Assembly: GCA_036346375.1 (NCBI GenBank) | Contig: JAYEVE010000072.1 | Location: 1 to 64,000 of the forward strand | Length of the DNA: 64,000 nt | Direction of reading: 5' to 3' | Source of the DNA: Guadua angustifolia | Taxonomy: Eukaryota; Streptophyta; Magnoliopsida; Poales; Poaceae | Shown: positions 31,600 through 43,701 of the stretch, piece by piece | Numbering within the stretch: the first letter of the stretch is position 1 | Layout of the letters: each line of letters opens with the position of its first letter | The notes under the pieces: model-generated | Database searches by the model: none | What the model saw: only the letters and a program-made list of their open reading frames with translations | What the model was told of the DNA's origin: nothing | Translations under genes and position numbers: made by a program

Positions 31600-32310
31600 A
31601 CGGGACTATGGTAACCAGGGTTATCTTACCGGGATTTTAGAAATTTCGGCGGCAGCCATGTTTCAAAATCTCTGCGGGACAAAAAAATTTAAAAATTAGC
31701 TACATTGATTTTGGTAAATTTCATCAAAATTTCAGTGTTTTGGATTGGTTTCGTGTTTTGTGGACTGGATTTGGCACCAATTATTTTGTGGCGAATTGTA
31801 TTACCTTTTATGAGGAATACGTGTGAAAATTTTGTAAAAAAAACTACATATACAAATTATGTAAATCTAATCCTGAACCTTAACTTAGACTTCGGCGTTA
31901 AATGACGTATTTCAGTCTAAACCCTAAACCCTAATTTGGATTTCAGCCTAAATCCTAAACCCAAACTTGGATTTTGGTCTTAAATGATGTATTTAGGCCT
32001 AAACCCTAACTTTGATTTTGGCCTTAAATGATGTATTTTGGCCTAAACCCTAAACCCAAACTTGGGAATTTTATTTGCAAATACTTAGTATTTTGCATTC
32101 AAACAGATAGAAAATGTAGATAAATGGTTGCATGATTTTTTTATATTTTTCCCAACTTTTACTAGCCTTGGAAGACTATTTCACAGGGTGTTGAAAATCA
32201 CCAAATTTCAGTTTAGGATTCTTAAACATTCTAGTTTTGAAATTTAGTTTTTAAATTTTGGCTGAAATTTTGAAATCTCATAAAAATTTCGGATTTCGGT
32301 CAGCCCTATT
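31600..32310. repeat. AT-rich minisatellite repeat, inverted copy
   Basis: It is the reverse complement relative of 16900-17780 and 30440-31200. CCTAAACCCTAA words and TAAATGATGTATTT units recur at 31900-32070. Telomere-like words here come from the repeat unit and do not form a TTTAGGG array. Confidence 0.6.
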
Positions 32311-33191
32311 GTTGGCAACGAAGCCATAACACAGAAAGATGTGAAACTCGGCTAGACATCGTGGCCTAGTGGAGGGCGTGGTACAAATCGAGCCTAGCAA
32401 CAGAGGATCATGTGTTAGGACAATATGATTTTTCTACCACTAGCAAAGCATAAGCATTGAACTCATTTCTTTAGCAAAGCTCTAAACAACAATTTGCTCA
32501 TAAAAAGTAAGAAAGGTAATTAGAAGAAGTACAGCTAAAGTCATTAAATTGGATTAGCTATAAATTTATGCATTTACTTGAAGCGCTTTTTATGCAACAA
32601 AGGTGCATAATCCTACTCCTATACAATAGATAATGAAATTTAACATATAGACAAAAATTTAGAAGATAAAACATAGTTCCTCACGACTAACTAGCTTATG
32701 GAAAAAGGGCCAACTTTAGAAGCGAGAAACTGAATTTATTTATGGGATTGTCATTGAACTTTGGGCTATTTTCTTGTACCAAATCAGTCAAAAGTTTTGC
32801 CATTTGATCAAAATCCCACCACCTAGATCTCTCTTACTCTATCATATATATTGAGAGATGAAGATAAAATGAAATAGGATAGCTTGGTTTTCGTGATAGT
32901 CATGGAAGGGCCAATGATGCGGTTCCTTGTCGGTCTCAGAGGAAGGTTATGTATCAGCGAAAATTTTCTCGCATTGCCGCGAATGTCTTTGGATTGTGAA
33001 GAACGTCATGCTGAAATAACCCTATCGTACCTCGAAAGTGGGTAATGCCAAGCATAAAACCTTGATTTTTTTTTGCCTACAATTGATATAAATATATGAG
33101 GAAAAGCAAAACAGACACTTGAGTAAATAACCTTACACTTTTGTTCACACGTCGTGTAGCTTTGTTTTCTACCATCGCAGTTGTTGCAGAT
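32311..33191. other. Non-coding stretch without recognised features
   Basis: AT-rich DNA. I see no ORF of note, repeat array or terminal structure. Confidence 0.4.
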
Positions 33192-33194
33192 TAA

Positions 33195-33445
33195 GAGCCT
33201 ATTTGGTTTGATAACAAATTTGCCTCACTAAACCTTACCAAAATTTGGCATTGAAAAATTTAGTCACCAAATTGGCCACCAATCTTATGCCCAAGGATTG
33301 GCAAGAAAATTAACTAAAGAACAAAGGGAGAAGAGAATCCTGCAAAAATTTGGTAGCAAACCAAATGTTTGTCAAATTTTATCAACACTACCAAAATTTG
33401 GTAAGCTAAACATTGAAAATCATTGAAAACAAACTAAACAGGTCC
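33195..33445. mobile_element. Tourist-like MITE (PIF/Harbinger), 251 bp
   Basis: Ends GAGCCTATTTGGTTT and, read inward from the right, GGACCTGTTTAGTTT match at 11 of 15 positions. The flanks carry the 3-bp duplication TAA (33192-33194, 33446-33448), which is typical of Tourist elements. It has no coding capacity. Confidence 0.75.
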
Positions 33446-33448
33446 TAA

Positions 33449-34579
33449 AGCTCACTTTATTCTTCTCAAACCCACATGGCCATGTGCCCATATCCCGAGC
33501 AACCCAATGGATTCCCCATCCGATCACCACCTCCATAGCCGGTGGTTGAGGCCCCAAGACCTCCTCCTCTCCCTTACACGATTTGACTCTGTGGCTCTGC
33601 CCTCTCCATGAAGAAACCCAACCTCGTGCATCCTACTACTCCTCCGCCACATCATTCTCGGATTCCTTTCCACCCTCACCTAGTAAGGCTCAAACAAATA
33701 GGCTCTGACCTCGCCTCCTCCTCCTCCTACTCATGCTCCTACTCCAATACTACCCTCCTCTAGCGCCGGCATCCCCGGAAGCCAAGTCGGGCAGTGTTAC
33801 CGCAATTTGTGTGTCCAAAATATTATTAATGCATCGACTCTTGTTGGACACGGTGGGACTTGTGTCTGATACCCATGGCCATGTCCAAGGCAGTATAATA
33901 CACCATTTAAGCCTACGAAGCACAAGTTTGGCTACATCATAGATTGATTTTGCATCCATATTTGATGGCATCCTAGAGAACCATGCCTTGGTTAAAGATT
34001 AGAGGAAGCATGAGAGAAGAGAAGAAAATAGCCATGGCCACTTCCAATTAGTAGAAAATAAAGAAGGGAGGGAAAGGCAAGGAGGCCAGTGGGCCTGTCT
34101 GTACTCTGCGTAGATTTAATAGGGGTAGCCACAGTAGTCAACATATACAGATGCACAGTAAAAAGTTAGCTACTATGCATCTTTTCCAACAAAATATTAC
34201 ACATTCCCACAGTCCCACATGCATACCATCCATGTGACAGACATATGGATTCCAACATAGAAACATATGGGTATGACATGTGAGTACTTATATATTTAGG
34301 AGATAAAAATAGTTAATATCAACAAATCTATCATTCAAAATTCCTATAATTTGTATTTATTATTTTTTCTAATATATGCGATCAATATATATTAGTCAAA
34401 TCTTCGAATCCTATTTTTTGAAGCTCACCGAATCAGACATCCAAGTCCGAGATGGATTCCGACACGTGTCCATGTCCAAGTAACACTGAAGTCAGGGCGA
34501 GAGATGGAAGTCATTGGTGAATCAGATAGCATGACACTAGCATTGCGTTGATGAAACCGAAGAGGTAACATAGCCGAAA
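33449..34579. other. Non-coding stretch, CT-rich then AT-rich
   Basis: 33460-33780 is CT-rich and looks like decayed coding or leader sequence. After 34100 it is AT-rich. I recognise no gene. Confidence 0.4.
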
Positions 34580-34924
34580 GTGGTGGTAGGCCCAACAGGG
34601 TCCCTGCAAAAGGATCATCGCGAATCTCCTCTCTTGGAGAACCCTACGGCTACGGAGGCAAAGCCAAAGACAACAAGGTCGTGTAGTGGCCGCCATAGCA
34701 TCAATTGGCGGTGCCGACGGAGGTGGCATGGGGATCAAAGAGGAGGCGTCCAAGAGAAGGTATGGTGTGCGGAGCTGAGGAGGGCTGAGCTAGCGTTGAG
34801 GTTTTCTATCATCGTGCTCTGCTTGGTCACGCTCTTGATCATGGTCGTAGATACCACGCTGGGATGGTCTAGAGACTATTTCTGGCACTATAGCGAGTTC
34901 ATATTGCACTCTGAACTCTCAAGC
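34580..34924 (+). pseudogene. Fragment of a possible membrane-protein gene
   Basis: The plus-strand frame encodes about 115 residues here and carries on into the next repeat. The second half has an Arg/Glu-rich start (ELRRAELALRF) and one hydrophobic segment (SIIVLCLVTLLIMVV), then an aromatic-rich stretch. It faintly recalls the first membrane segment of CASP-like proteins, but the match is too short to be sure. Part of the first half also occurs at 18028-18100. It is cut by the dispersed repeat at 34925. Probably a gene fragment, not a working gene. Confidence 0.25.
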
Positions 34925-35126
34925 AGAAAAAGTGTGTTCACGTCGAAAAAAACTAATCGGCGATAACATATGCAAACACTAGGTTTAAATTAAGTTTGTG
35001 GCGTGTCAGTCGATTTGATCCTGCAATCAGCAAGATAGATCAAAATAAGTGTTTTCAGCCGATTAGATGATACAATCGGCAAGATAGATCTAGACAGCTA
35101 TTACAGCCAATTAGATAATACGTAAA
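34925..35126. repeat. Dispersed ~200-bp repeat, copy 2
   Basis: It matches 14197-14398. The match stops exactly at CGTAAA (35126), where the second Copia LTR begins. Confidence 0.75.
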
Positions 35127-36316
35127 TGAAAGACCATATGGAGGTCTAACCATATTGGTGATGACTATTTGATTGTATTTGAGTTAGGAATTTGATTTAT
35201 TTTTAGCATTTGGATAATTATTGTATATCATTTTGAACATTGGTATGTGATGGATTTCCTTGTTTTTTATGCCCTAGGACGACGATGACAAGTCATGGTG
35301 AGGCGAAGAATGACCGGAACTAGGCGAGGTCTGCCGGAGGTCTAGACGGTCGAGGATCATGGGAGGATGACCGGAGGCAGAGTCTTTGCAAGCCTAGAAG
35401 ACAATGGAATGACTAAAGTGCTAACTTGGTGCTTCTTGGATCAAGGAGAGCCATTAGATTTCGATTTAGAGGATAGAGCAATGGTCAAGTTAGCCTGAGT
35501 GAATCACAACCCTTGATGTGTTTCTTGAGGGCTAAGTAGAACTCATCCAAGGGTGGAGGATAACACAATCTCAATCCTTGATGAGGTTACTTGAGGGCCA
35601 AGTAGGAACTCATCCATGGGGTGGAGTATAAATAGAGGGGTAGGGGTAGTTCTCCCTCCTAAAGGTTTTATGTGCTCCTTTGAGATTTGCCCACCTTGTT
35701 GTGAGGCTTTATAAAACTTCCTCCAAAGAAATAAAATTTTACTCCTTACTTTTCCAAATTTAATTTTAGCATTTATATTATGTCTTAAATTCAGCATTTA
35801 AATTCCACACTTTAAATTCTGCAATTTAATTTCTTATAATTTACATTCTCTTAAGTTGGATTTGCCTCCTCTCCTTCTACTTGCTTTTTAAATTCTGCAA
35901 TCTAATTTGTTGCAATTTACTTTCTCGCAAGTTGGATTTGCCTCCCCTCCTTCTACTTGCTTGTGCTTCTTGTACCGAGGATGTATGATTGATGGATGAA
36001 TCTTCTTCAGATCATATCCTCATCATCTAAGCAATCCTTTTGGAAGAAATCGATCTCTTGGGTTAATCTTTGAGAAATTTTTGTAGATCACGTTTGAGAT
36101 TTTGTTTCTTGTGTTCTTGATTGCTGTGACAAGTGGGAGAATATGTAAGATCATCTTGATCATCACAACCCCATGAGCATGTTTAGGACCAAGATTTTCT
36201 CTATTTTTCAACTTTGCGTTTGAGTGTTTCAAGTAAGGTTTTGGTTGGATCCATTGAGTGGGGAAAATTTTAATTGTAATCATTCACCCCACTCTGATCG
36301 CCATGTCAGTTCTTCA
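35127..36316 (+). repeat. 5' LTR of a second Copia element (1190 bp)
   Basis: It starts TGAAAGACC, ends GTTCTTCA, and is followed at once by a primer-binding site. A clear TATAAATAG box sits at 35627-35635. Upstream of it are two tandem, imperfect 57-bp units (35508-35565 and 35568-35625) around ACTCATCCA. No matching 3' LTR is in the window. Confidence 0.8.
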
Positions 36317-36318
36317 AT

Positions 36319-36330
36319 TGGTATTAGAGC
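36319..36330 (+). promoter_or_regulatory. Primer-binding site of the second Copia element
   Basis: TGGTATTAGAGC differs from the initiator-Met primer site at one base and starts two bases after the LTR. Confidence 0.8.
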
Positions 36331-36372
36331 TCGGTTTTGCTCTTTTATAGATCTTGACCGGTCTCAAGAGCC

Positions 36373-36456
36373 ATGGCGATGGACAAATATTCCACCAAGC
36401 CTACGATTTTTTCTGAAGTTAATTTTCCTTTTTGGAAATCGAGAATAGAGTCCTAC
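36373..36456 (+). pseudogene. gag: Truncated Copia gag start
   Basis: ATG opens a frame whose residues 13-23 read IFSEVNFPFWK, matching the start of Copia Gag (target sequence, then W-K). About 28 codons in, it switches without a stop into CACTA-derived sequence (TCGAGGAATACGTC onward). The rest of gag is missing here. Confidence 0.7.
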
Positions 36457-37030
36457 ATGGTCGAGGAATACGTCACACAGGCATTGCTAGCACAAAAAGA
36501 TAAAGAACTCATACTTATACCCCATAACCCAGGGTAATTAAGTGCTACCACATGCTATACTTTGGTCTGTACTATGCACACAACTCTGTTTCATTCATTG
36601 TCCATTGTGATATACCTGTGTAGGTTTCACTGGGTTCTAATTGTAATTGAACCAACCACAAACCGGGTTAAGTACCTTGATTCCGCACGTGGCGGAAACC
36701 ACGACTTGGTACCTATCGCAAAATTACTCAGCAGGTAATCACGTTTCCTCCGTACATGGTCGTGTAAGTTGTTCCAGGTTTATATTGCTATTGGAATGGC
36801 TTAGGCTAACCTTTTGCAATCTTGTAGAGCGTTCAAACACGTGAAAGATTGGACTAAACTACAGCATGATTTGAACTTTCCGGTATCCGCTATACACAAC
36901 AATTCTATTTCAAACCCCCTAATAGTGACTCTAGAACTAACCGTAGGTTTTATTTGCAGTGCCACCAGCAAGGTCAGGGAAATAACCTATGTGGATTTTA
37001 TGTTTGCCACAACATGCAAACCATCATCGC
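36457..37030 (+). pseudogene. Ulp1-type protease fragment of a CACTA gene 2, plus strand
   Basis: Three exon-like pieces with donor and acceptor sites: the His/Asp block (CRFHWVLIVIEP, KYLDSARGG, 36624-36736); AFKHVKDWTKLQHDLNFP (36829-36882); and the Cys block CHQQGQGNNLCGFYVCHNM (36960-37016), each matching the same exons in elements 1 and 3. The catalytic His, Asp, Gln and Cys are all present. Orientation is opposite to the neighbouring gene-2 sequence at 37798-39480, so this piece was inverted or came from another copy. Confidence 0.75.
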
Positions 37031-37797
37031 TAAAAAAATAGCAGTACGGTTAAAACTACGTTGAATCAGATCGATTTGAGCAACATTAGAGGGAAAGTTT
37101 GTTTCTTCCTGCTCACGGAAGTAATACATAAAGACGGCGCGTTCCACGCAGCCTGATAACTTTTGGAGTTGTACAATTGTCAAATGGTATTCATTAATTC
37201 GGAAAATATGTCCAAAACTTGCGGTTATTCTTGGTTGTACGATTCATTGTATTGTCACATGATATTATCCTTAAAACAACAACTTAACAATGTCTTGCTT
37301 GTTGGAATTAGATATTTTTCCTACACCCTCAGCAGAACCTCCATTATTTATGGTTTGTTGTTCGAAATTTCCATCTACTTAGGTATTCCTGCATCAATAT
37401 TTACGAGACACGGCCAGTTATAGATGTTGTAATTGAATATCTGCACTTCCAATATGCATTGAGGCAACAGTTTGTCCGATCAGGATAGACTTAAAATATA
37501 AACATTTGTAGCGCCTTTTCTCCCTTCTTATGATAATATTGATGGAACTCGACTAATAAATCAACAAGACCCGAAGGCAGCATGGCGAGGCGACGGCAAC
37601 CACGGCTTTCTTCATCGAACCGGACACACTAGAGTGTGTAATTTGCTTCATGCCATACGAAGTGGCTTTGCGGAGGGTCACCGTAGTTCCACGGTGCAGA
37701 GTAGCCGGACGGCATGCTCTTATGCAGCGTCACCGTCGTGCCACGGTGGGAGAACATGGTACTTTGGTAAAAATTGTAGATGTACATGATAGATTAC
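37031..37797. other. Stretch without recognised features
   Basis: No domain or repeat is recognised. It may be the spacer between two CACTA-derived pieces of opposite orientation. Confidence 0.4.
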
Positions 37798-39480
37798 TTA
37801 TTGCAGTAGTACTAGAATGGTAGAGAAGACGCGGGAGATTTTTACCTTGACCAGTACGACACCCGTCGTGGGCCACTTGATGAACGATATGCGTGCTTGC
37901 CCGAGAGTGGTGATATCTTCATTGGGGGGGGATCGAGCACACGTGATAAGAAGTCTTCGTGGACGTAGTCCACCTGCACCCTCATGTAGCCCTTCCCCAA
38001 AGGTGACCATGCACGATGTCGGTCTCCTTGCATGGAAATGCAACCCGCATGCACTTCGATGGGAAATCCATCCTCCGTCAGGATGGTGAGCTGGCACTTG
38101 GTAGGCACCTGCAAGAAGTGTGCAACTTGAGGAAAAACAATGCGGGAGTTAAACTTGTAGCTTTAAGTCAGGAAAAATTAATTATTACCTTCAACTGGGG
38201 ACTGGTCTTATCATTTTTGGAACTGCAGCTGCTGGGTTGGGGCACATTGCTTCTCTACGAGAGGCGAGGGCAACTGGCTCTGACTCTAGGAAATCATCGC
38301 AATCATCTTGGCCCTCAGGCACTCCTCACGTGCCATCATCTCCCCCCTTATCTCCTATTCACGTGCCATCATCTCCCCCCTCATCTCCTCCTTAATCTCC
38401 TCCCTCAGCTGCTCCCTAAATGTGTCCTTGAGGTGCTCCGCACGTGCCTCCCATGACCTTGATCTGGCACTCGCAGCGTCATCTTGAAAGTAGGACTTCT
38501 TCGTATGTCCCACCCCTGTGGCAAGCACCCGCCCCTTATAGTCGGACTTCCCGATCGCAGACGACAGGATGTCCTTTGACCCTTGGCTCTGGAAGTCCCC
38601 TGTTCTTTCTGCTGGCTTACCTCCTCCTGTAATAAGCGAGTACAAATTAGATTTGAAATACAACAAGTTGGGTCAACTGTATTGTACTAAGTTAGATGTC
38701 TTACGATGGTGGAGACGACTTGAGCGGTAGCAGGGTTTACAACTATAAGCTACCCGTCGTGGGTTTTCTTTGTCCTTGCTAATACCCAGTTGTGTGCCCG
38801 CTCCTCAGATATGTGTGAGTAAGGCATCACCATCCCAGAGTTCGCGCACACTCTGCCTTCTTCCCCTCATAGCCACCTGTACCGAGGTGGTGCGGGTGCG
38901 TGTTATGCCTCTAGATAGCGGTGTTCCTCTCTCTCAGCTGCTCTGCCTCGGGTGTACCCTTCATCCTTGTGAACTCCTCCCAAACATCAGGAGTCACGAA
39001 TGGATACCTCTCGAATGGTGTACGGCCTTTTAGTACATACTCACTATGCATGAGGACCTTGAAGTGCCTCAAGGCCACACCCATCCTCTTCAAGGCGTAC
39101 CGCCTCGCGTTGCGTTCATCTTCCTCCTCTATAATCCATTTGCTCTTAACCTCATCCCACAGCCGATTGTTCTGCTCAGCGCTAACTTTCTTTCTCCAAT
39201 CCTTAACCGTTATGGGCACTCTCTCCCTCACCAATTGGCTGACGAATGACCGGTATCACCCCACGTGCTTGGGAGGGCCCGTGCAGACCTCCGTGGTATT
39301 GAAGTGGAGAACCTGCGGCGTTCTCCCTATGGCCCCTTTGTTCGGTCCTCGAGCTTTCCTCACCTTACTCAGGCCGTCAACATTTAGAACTTGGCTCGGC
39401 CCCTCAGGAGCACCTTCTACTCTATCTGGCGAGGAGCCGATGCTCTCTAATTGTGACAGTTTGAGTTTTCTTATCTGATA
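37798..39480 (-). pseudogene. Second CACTA gene (Ptta/En/Spm-like part), element 2
   Basis: Read from the minus strand, an exon starts after an acceptor-like TATCAG at about 39475. It encodes KARGPNKGAIGRTP, RERVPITVKDWRKKV, FKVLMHSEYVLKG, PFVTPDVWEEF and further on SKDILSSAIGK. An amphipathic Glu/Arg-rich coil lies at about 38370-38450. The last part (37800-38114) matches the region before the protease in element 3 (CQLTILTEDG, then NEDITTLGQARISFIKWP). There are stops and frame changes at several points. No Ulp1 domain follows on this strand. Confidence 0.65.
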
Positions 39481-39689
39481 AGGTCATAAATTTCACATGA
39501 GAGAAAGCAATTCGTACCTATTTTGTGAACTTGGCAATAAATCATGTAAAGCAATAACTGAATAGATAAGTAATAAGATGTAGTTATTCTAGCATATTTC
39601 AGTACAGTAACAGATGAACGAATGATCTTAAGAAAAGTCTATATGTTGACCAACTTAATACGTACCAACGATAACCCCTAATCTCTAAA

Positions 39690-40075
39690 TAGGTTTGGTC
39701 CTAATCCCATTCGAGGATATGTGGTTCGAGCAAGTTCCTAAGCCGTTGTACAACTCCAGAGAAAATTTCGGCAGCATCTCCCCGCTATTCTCCAGATACA
39801 CGTCTCGACAACAGGTCAAGAGGGGTGTGTACCTGGAGAACACCGTAGGGAGATGCTACCGAAATCTACTCTGGAGTTGTACAACAGCTCAGGAACTTGC
39901 CCGAACCATATATCCTCGAACTGTCCAAAAAACGTGGACAATTCGAGACTGCTTGCTTATGAATGTGCCGAAATGGTATATTCATAAACAAGTACTCTCG
40001 AACGGGAGACGTAGGTTACGCATTGTGAACTCTAACGTAGATCATATTACAGTAACAATAATAACATGTAGGTAA
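39690..40075. repeat. Hairpin-forming repeat ahead of CACTA element 2 gene 2
   Basis: A ~390-bp sequence with inverted arms (TTGTACAACTCCAGAG, TTCGGCAGCATCTCC and TTCGAGGATAT on one side, complements on the other). It is nearly repeated in the same orientation at 47240-47630. It lies about 200 bp upstream of the gene 2 exon. Confidence 0.8.
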
Positions 40076-42104
40076 AAATTAATTACTGTATTTGCAGTAG
40101 ATGATGAAAGCATGCATTGTGAAATTTGAGCTTAGAAATATTTGCAAAAGAATCACAAGCAAGTAGATGTAAAGTGAACATGATAATTGAAGCATTCTGG
40201 AACATATATCCAAGTCTTACTTTAGTATTGCCAGAAGATCACCAAAGGCACGTACACAATGAACAGAAACAGGTTTCTTCAGTTCCTTAGCAAAAGTTCA
40301 AGCTGTCACTGGAACACTTCAACCTGTGATATATATACATTGGCAATGCAATTTACAAAGTACACCCCAAACATGTTGAAACACAAAACATAAGTATCGT
40401 GATTATTGTTTTACACATACATGCACAATTATGAAAAGAGATCGAAATGAAGCATTTAGCTGCATGTGTCTAGAATTGTACAGACAAACTTATGGCAGGA
40501 AAAAAATGAACATACGAATCATACCCTCGGCCCCATCATGATTTCTAGAATATTACGACAAACAAAAATAATGGGCTTAAAACTGAATGCAGAGTTCAAC
40601 AAGGAAAAACAACATGATTCTTATATGTATAAAAAACAACCAGATTCAGATAAATATAAAAAAAAACTGATTTAGTTAGACCCAGGATTGCACACTGCTC
40701 ACTATGCAACATCAGTGAGGAGAGACCCAACACGGTCAGCTAGGGACCATTGACAGATGCTGCATATCATCTCTCAATTTGGGAACCCATTTGGACAATT
40801 TGACAAACCCAGCAGTCCATAAAAATCATGGAGCAGGCAATTGAATAATACCTTTTGAGCGTAAAGTGGATAAGTGAACATATACAATCCTGCTCAATCA
40901 AGATCACAACAAGCAAATAAATAAGTAACGATCAAAATACACCTACTACAGCTGCATTAGAATAAACTAGATACTTTTCTATTTAATTTATAGAAATAAA
41001 GGGATAAAAAATGCTGACGAAATGAAAAAGGTAATCACGCCAAATTGTCCCAGTGATTGAACAAAGTTTTTCATTGGATACTTCACCAGCTCTTATGAAG
41101 ATTTACAGTAAAATTGGTTAATGTCTTAATGATAACATGATTAACACATAATACTTAAAAGTACGTAGTCACCATCCTCCTTCCTAAGCAATAAAAATGA
41201 AAGCTATACCATGCACATCCCAAGCTTCTAAGATAACACCTTGAATCGGGTTCCTTTTTCTTTTACAAAAGAGAGAATAACAGACAAAGCTTGTCTCGTG
41301 AAACAGCCTCTAAAGCTGTCGATGTTTGTTGCAATCTGCATGACATGATTAACATCAGCCTCAGGAAGCCCAACATTCCAACAGCAAATAAATGAGTGCA
41401 TACAGGCAAGGTTCCTGTCCTTAAATAAGTACAGACTGCTTAAAAACTTGGCAAGAAAGTCAGTTGTCCATAAGACCATAACTAGCGCCAGCATAGAGTA
41501 AGCATCCTAAACATTCTCAAGCACCAGTTCGGTCCAAGAGAGAATGATGGCAGCAGAAACCAATTGGCTACAACTGGATTTCCATAAATGCGTACAAGTA
41601 TTCCAACATAGAGGACTGTTGCACAACAGATTTTACCTAAATAGTGAATGCACAGAGTGTCCTGGCCATCATATCTTGATGCTTGGAAGTGAGATAGTTG
41701 AAGACAAAGATACAATGTAAGTGGCTGCGAAATTGAACCAAGTGTGGTTAATACACAAGGCAAATAATAGGGATCAACATATATTAGTAACACAAAATTG
41801 TGATGCTGCTTTCAAAATTTCAATAATCCACAATACACACTCACAACCACAAAAGGATGTACCAATTGTGAGCTGTCAACAGAGTACACACCCAAATAAA
41901 ATGCAAAAACATGACCAGGAGGAATCTAGACAAAATTTAATTAATGTGGAAAAGATTAAGAAGATTTTCCCAAAATAAATATAGGACCAGGAATGGAAAG
42001 AATGCTTCAGCAAATTGGTACTTTCGCAAAGATTTCAGAGAACACAATTAATGAAGTGGATATAAAAGACTGCAAACAGGATGGTATTAGAACATCACTG
42101 AAAT
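40076..42104. other. Long intron-like stretch of CACTA element 2
   Basis: AT-rich DNA with small unrecognised ORFs (for example 41228-41494 and 41482-41793, minus). By comparison with elements 1 and 3 it lies between the leader and the first main exon of gene 2. A captured gene fragment cannot be excluded. Confidence 0.4.
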
Positions 42105-42325
42105 CAGGCGGGCGGGCGGGCGGGCGGGCATCGGGTGGTGGAGCGGCAAGGCGGCTGGGCATCGCGACGGGTCGGTGGGTGCCAGGCGGTGGGCGTCCAT
42201 GAGGGGCGTCAAGGCCAAGGCAGGCGGGGCGGGCGTGGCAGTCTTTGGGCGTGGGGAGCTAGGGTTAGGAGGGAGTTGGGTGCGCGAGCTCGAGCGGGGC
42301 GGTGGGAGTTACTTAGCTACGGTCA
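42105..42325 (-). promoter_or_regulatory. GC-rich leader of gene 2, CACTA element 2
   Basis: It starts with a (GGCG)n run at 42107-42128 and continues G-rich on the plus strand, so it is C-rich in the gene's direction. It follows the internal repeat cluster, as in elements 1 and 3. Confidence 0.4.
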
Positions 42326-42339
42326 GGGTGCATGGTAAT

Positions 42340-42870
42340 AAATGGCGATATATGATCTCAATCGGTTATACTAACAAAACCGATTCTGATATTTTCCTAA
42401 TTCGTATCGCTTTTGCTACAAAAACCGATTCTGATGTTTTCATATCCGTATCTGTTTGGTATAAAAAACCAACACTAATGACAAATATCAATATCGGTTT
42501 TATATAAAAAAACCGACACTGATACTTAAATATCCGTATCGCTTTTATTAGAAAAACTGACACTGATGCTGAAAGTATCCATATCGCTTTTTAAGGAAAA
42601 CCAACACTAATACTTCATTATCCATATCACTTTTGTTACAAAAACCGACACTGATACTAAAAGTATCTATATCGCTTTTTTAAGGAAAATTGACATTGAT
42701 GATTCATTATCCGTATCGCTTTTATTCGAAAAACCAACACTAATGCTTCAAATATCCGTATCGCTTTTCTAAGGAAAACCAACACTGATGCAAACAACAG
42801 CACATGAGACAACAAATTCTATATCTCTATCGGTATTTATGTGAAACCGATACGAATGAGTTACTTTTCA
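42340..42870. repeat. Internal repeat cluster of CACTA element 2
   Basis: About ten units of TATCGCTTTT / AAAACCGACACTGAT words alternate in orientation, spaced roughly 40-60 bp. The motif is related to the TATCGGTTC / ATAGTGATG words at the element's end (48030-48620) but not to elements 1 and 3. Confidence 0.75.
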
Positions 42871-42959
42871 CAATCATTTTTTTGTTGAACTGACACAGTT
42901 GTGTACCTTACAAATAACATGAACAGGAATTCTGTATTTTCAGTCCTTTTTTATCAAAG

Positions 42960-43460
42960 GGAAAAGGCCATAGCTGTCACAATTGTAGTTGGAATTATTT
43001 AATATTTTACAGAAATATATTGTGGGATACTAAAAATCTTTTCTTGAAAGAATTTTCAAAAAAATAGTTAGCACTAAAAAGATATGCCGAAATTCAATTT
43101 GTAGGCGTAAAGCGTACAAAAGTCAAAATTTTCTCAAATTAAGCCCAAATTGTTTGAAAATTTGATGAAATGAACTTTCCACTGTTTACAAGCTTTCCCA
43201 GCAAGAATTTCAACAGAAGGAAATTTCTTTCACAACATGTGGAACAAAGAGAAAAGGCCATAGCTGTCCCATGAAGTAATTTGCAGAAATATTTCATCAA
43301 AGAGTGAAAAGGCCATAACTTTTGCAAACATAGTTAGAATTATTTGAAATTTTGCAAGAACATACTTTGTGATACTACAAATCTTTTCCAAAAAGGATTT
43401 TGGCAAAAAGAGTTAGCACTGAAAACAGAAGCTCAAATTCACTTTGTGAGCATGATTTTT
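42960..43460. repeat. Imperfect tandem duplication downstream of TNP2, element 2
   Basis: Segments 42964-43110 and 43307-43460 share AAAGGCCATA, AGTTAGCACT and similar words in order. It is non-coding. It lies between the TNP2 3' end and the internal repeat cluster. Confidence 0.5.
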
Positions 43461-43701
43461 GGTCAAAGAGTAGAAAAGTCAAATCTTTCTCAAATAAAGT
43501 CCAAGTATTTTGAAAATTACCAGAAATGATTTGTTGTATAGTGCCTTCTTTTTCTTGCATTAAGTAGCTACATAACACAATTCATTGACAAAAATTGTGA
43601 AAGTTTCATATGTGCACATAACCTTTGCAAACACGAAACTACAGTCATGTACAATACAAACATTTCAAACACATATCAACTGATACAATGACGTACTCCT
43701 T

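Noticed and set aside
42105..42325. G-quadruplex-rich coding region on the plus strand
   Set aside because: Plus-strand ORFs here are low-complexity Gly/Arg/Ala. Position relative to elements 1 and 3 shows a leader on the minus strand.
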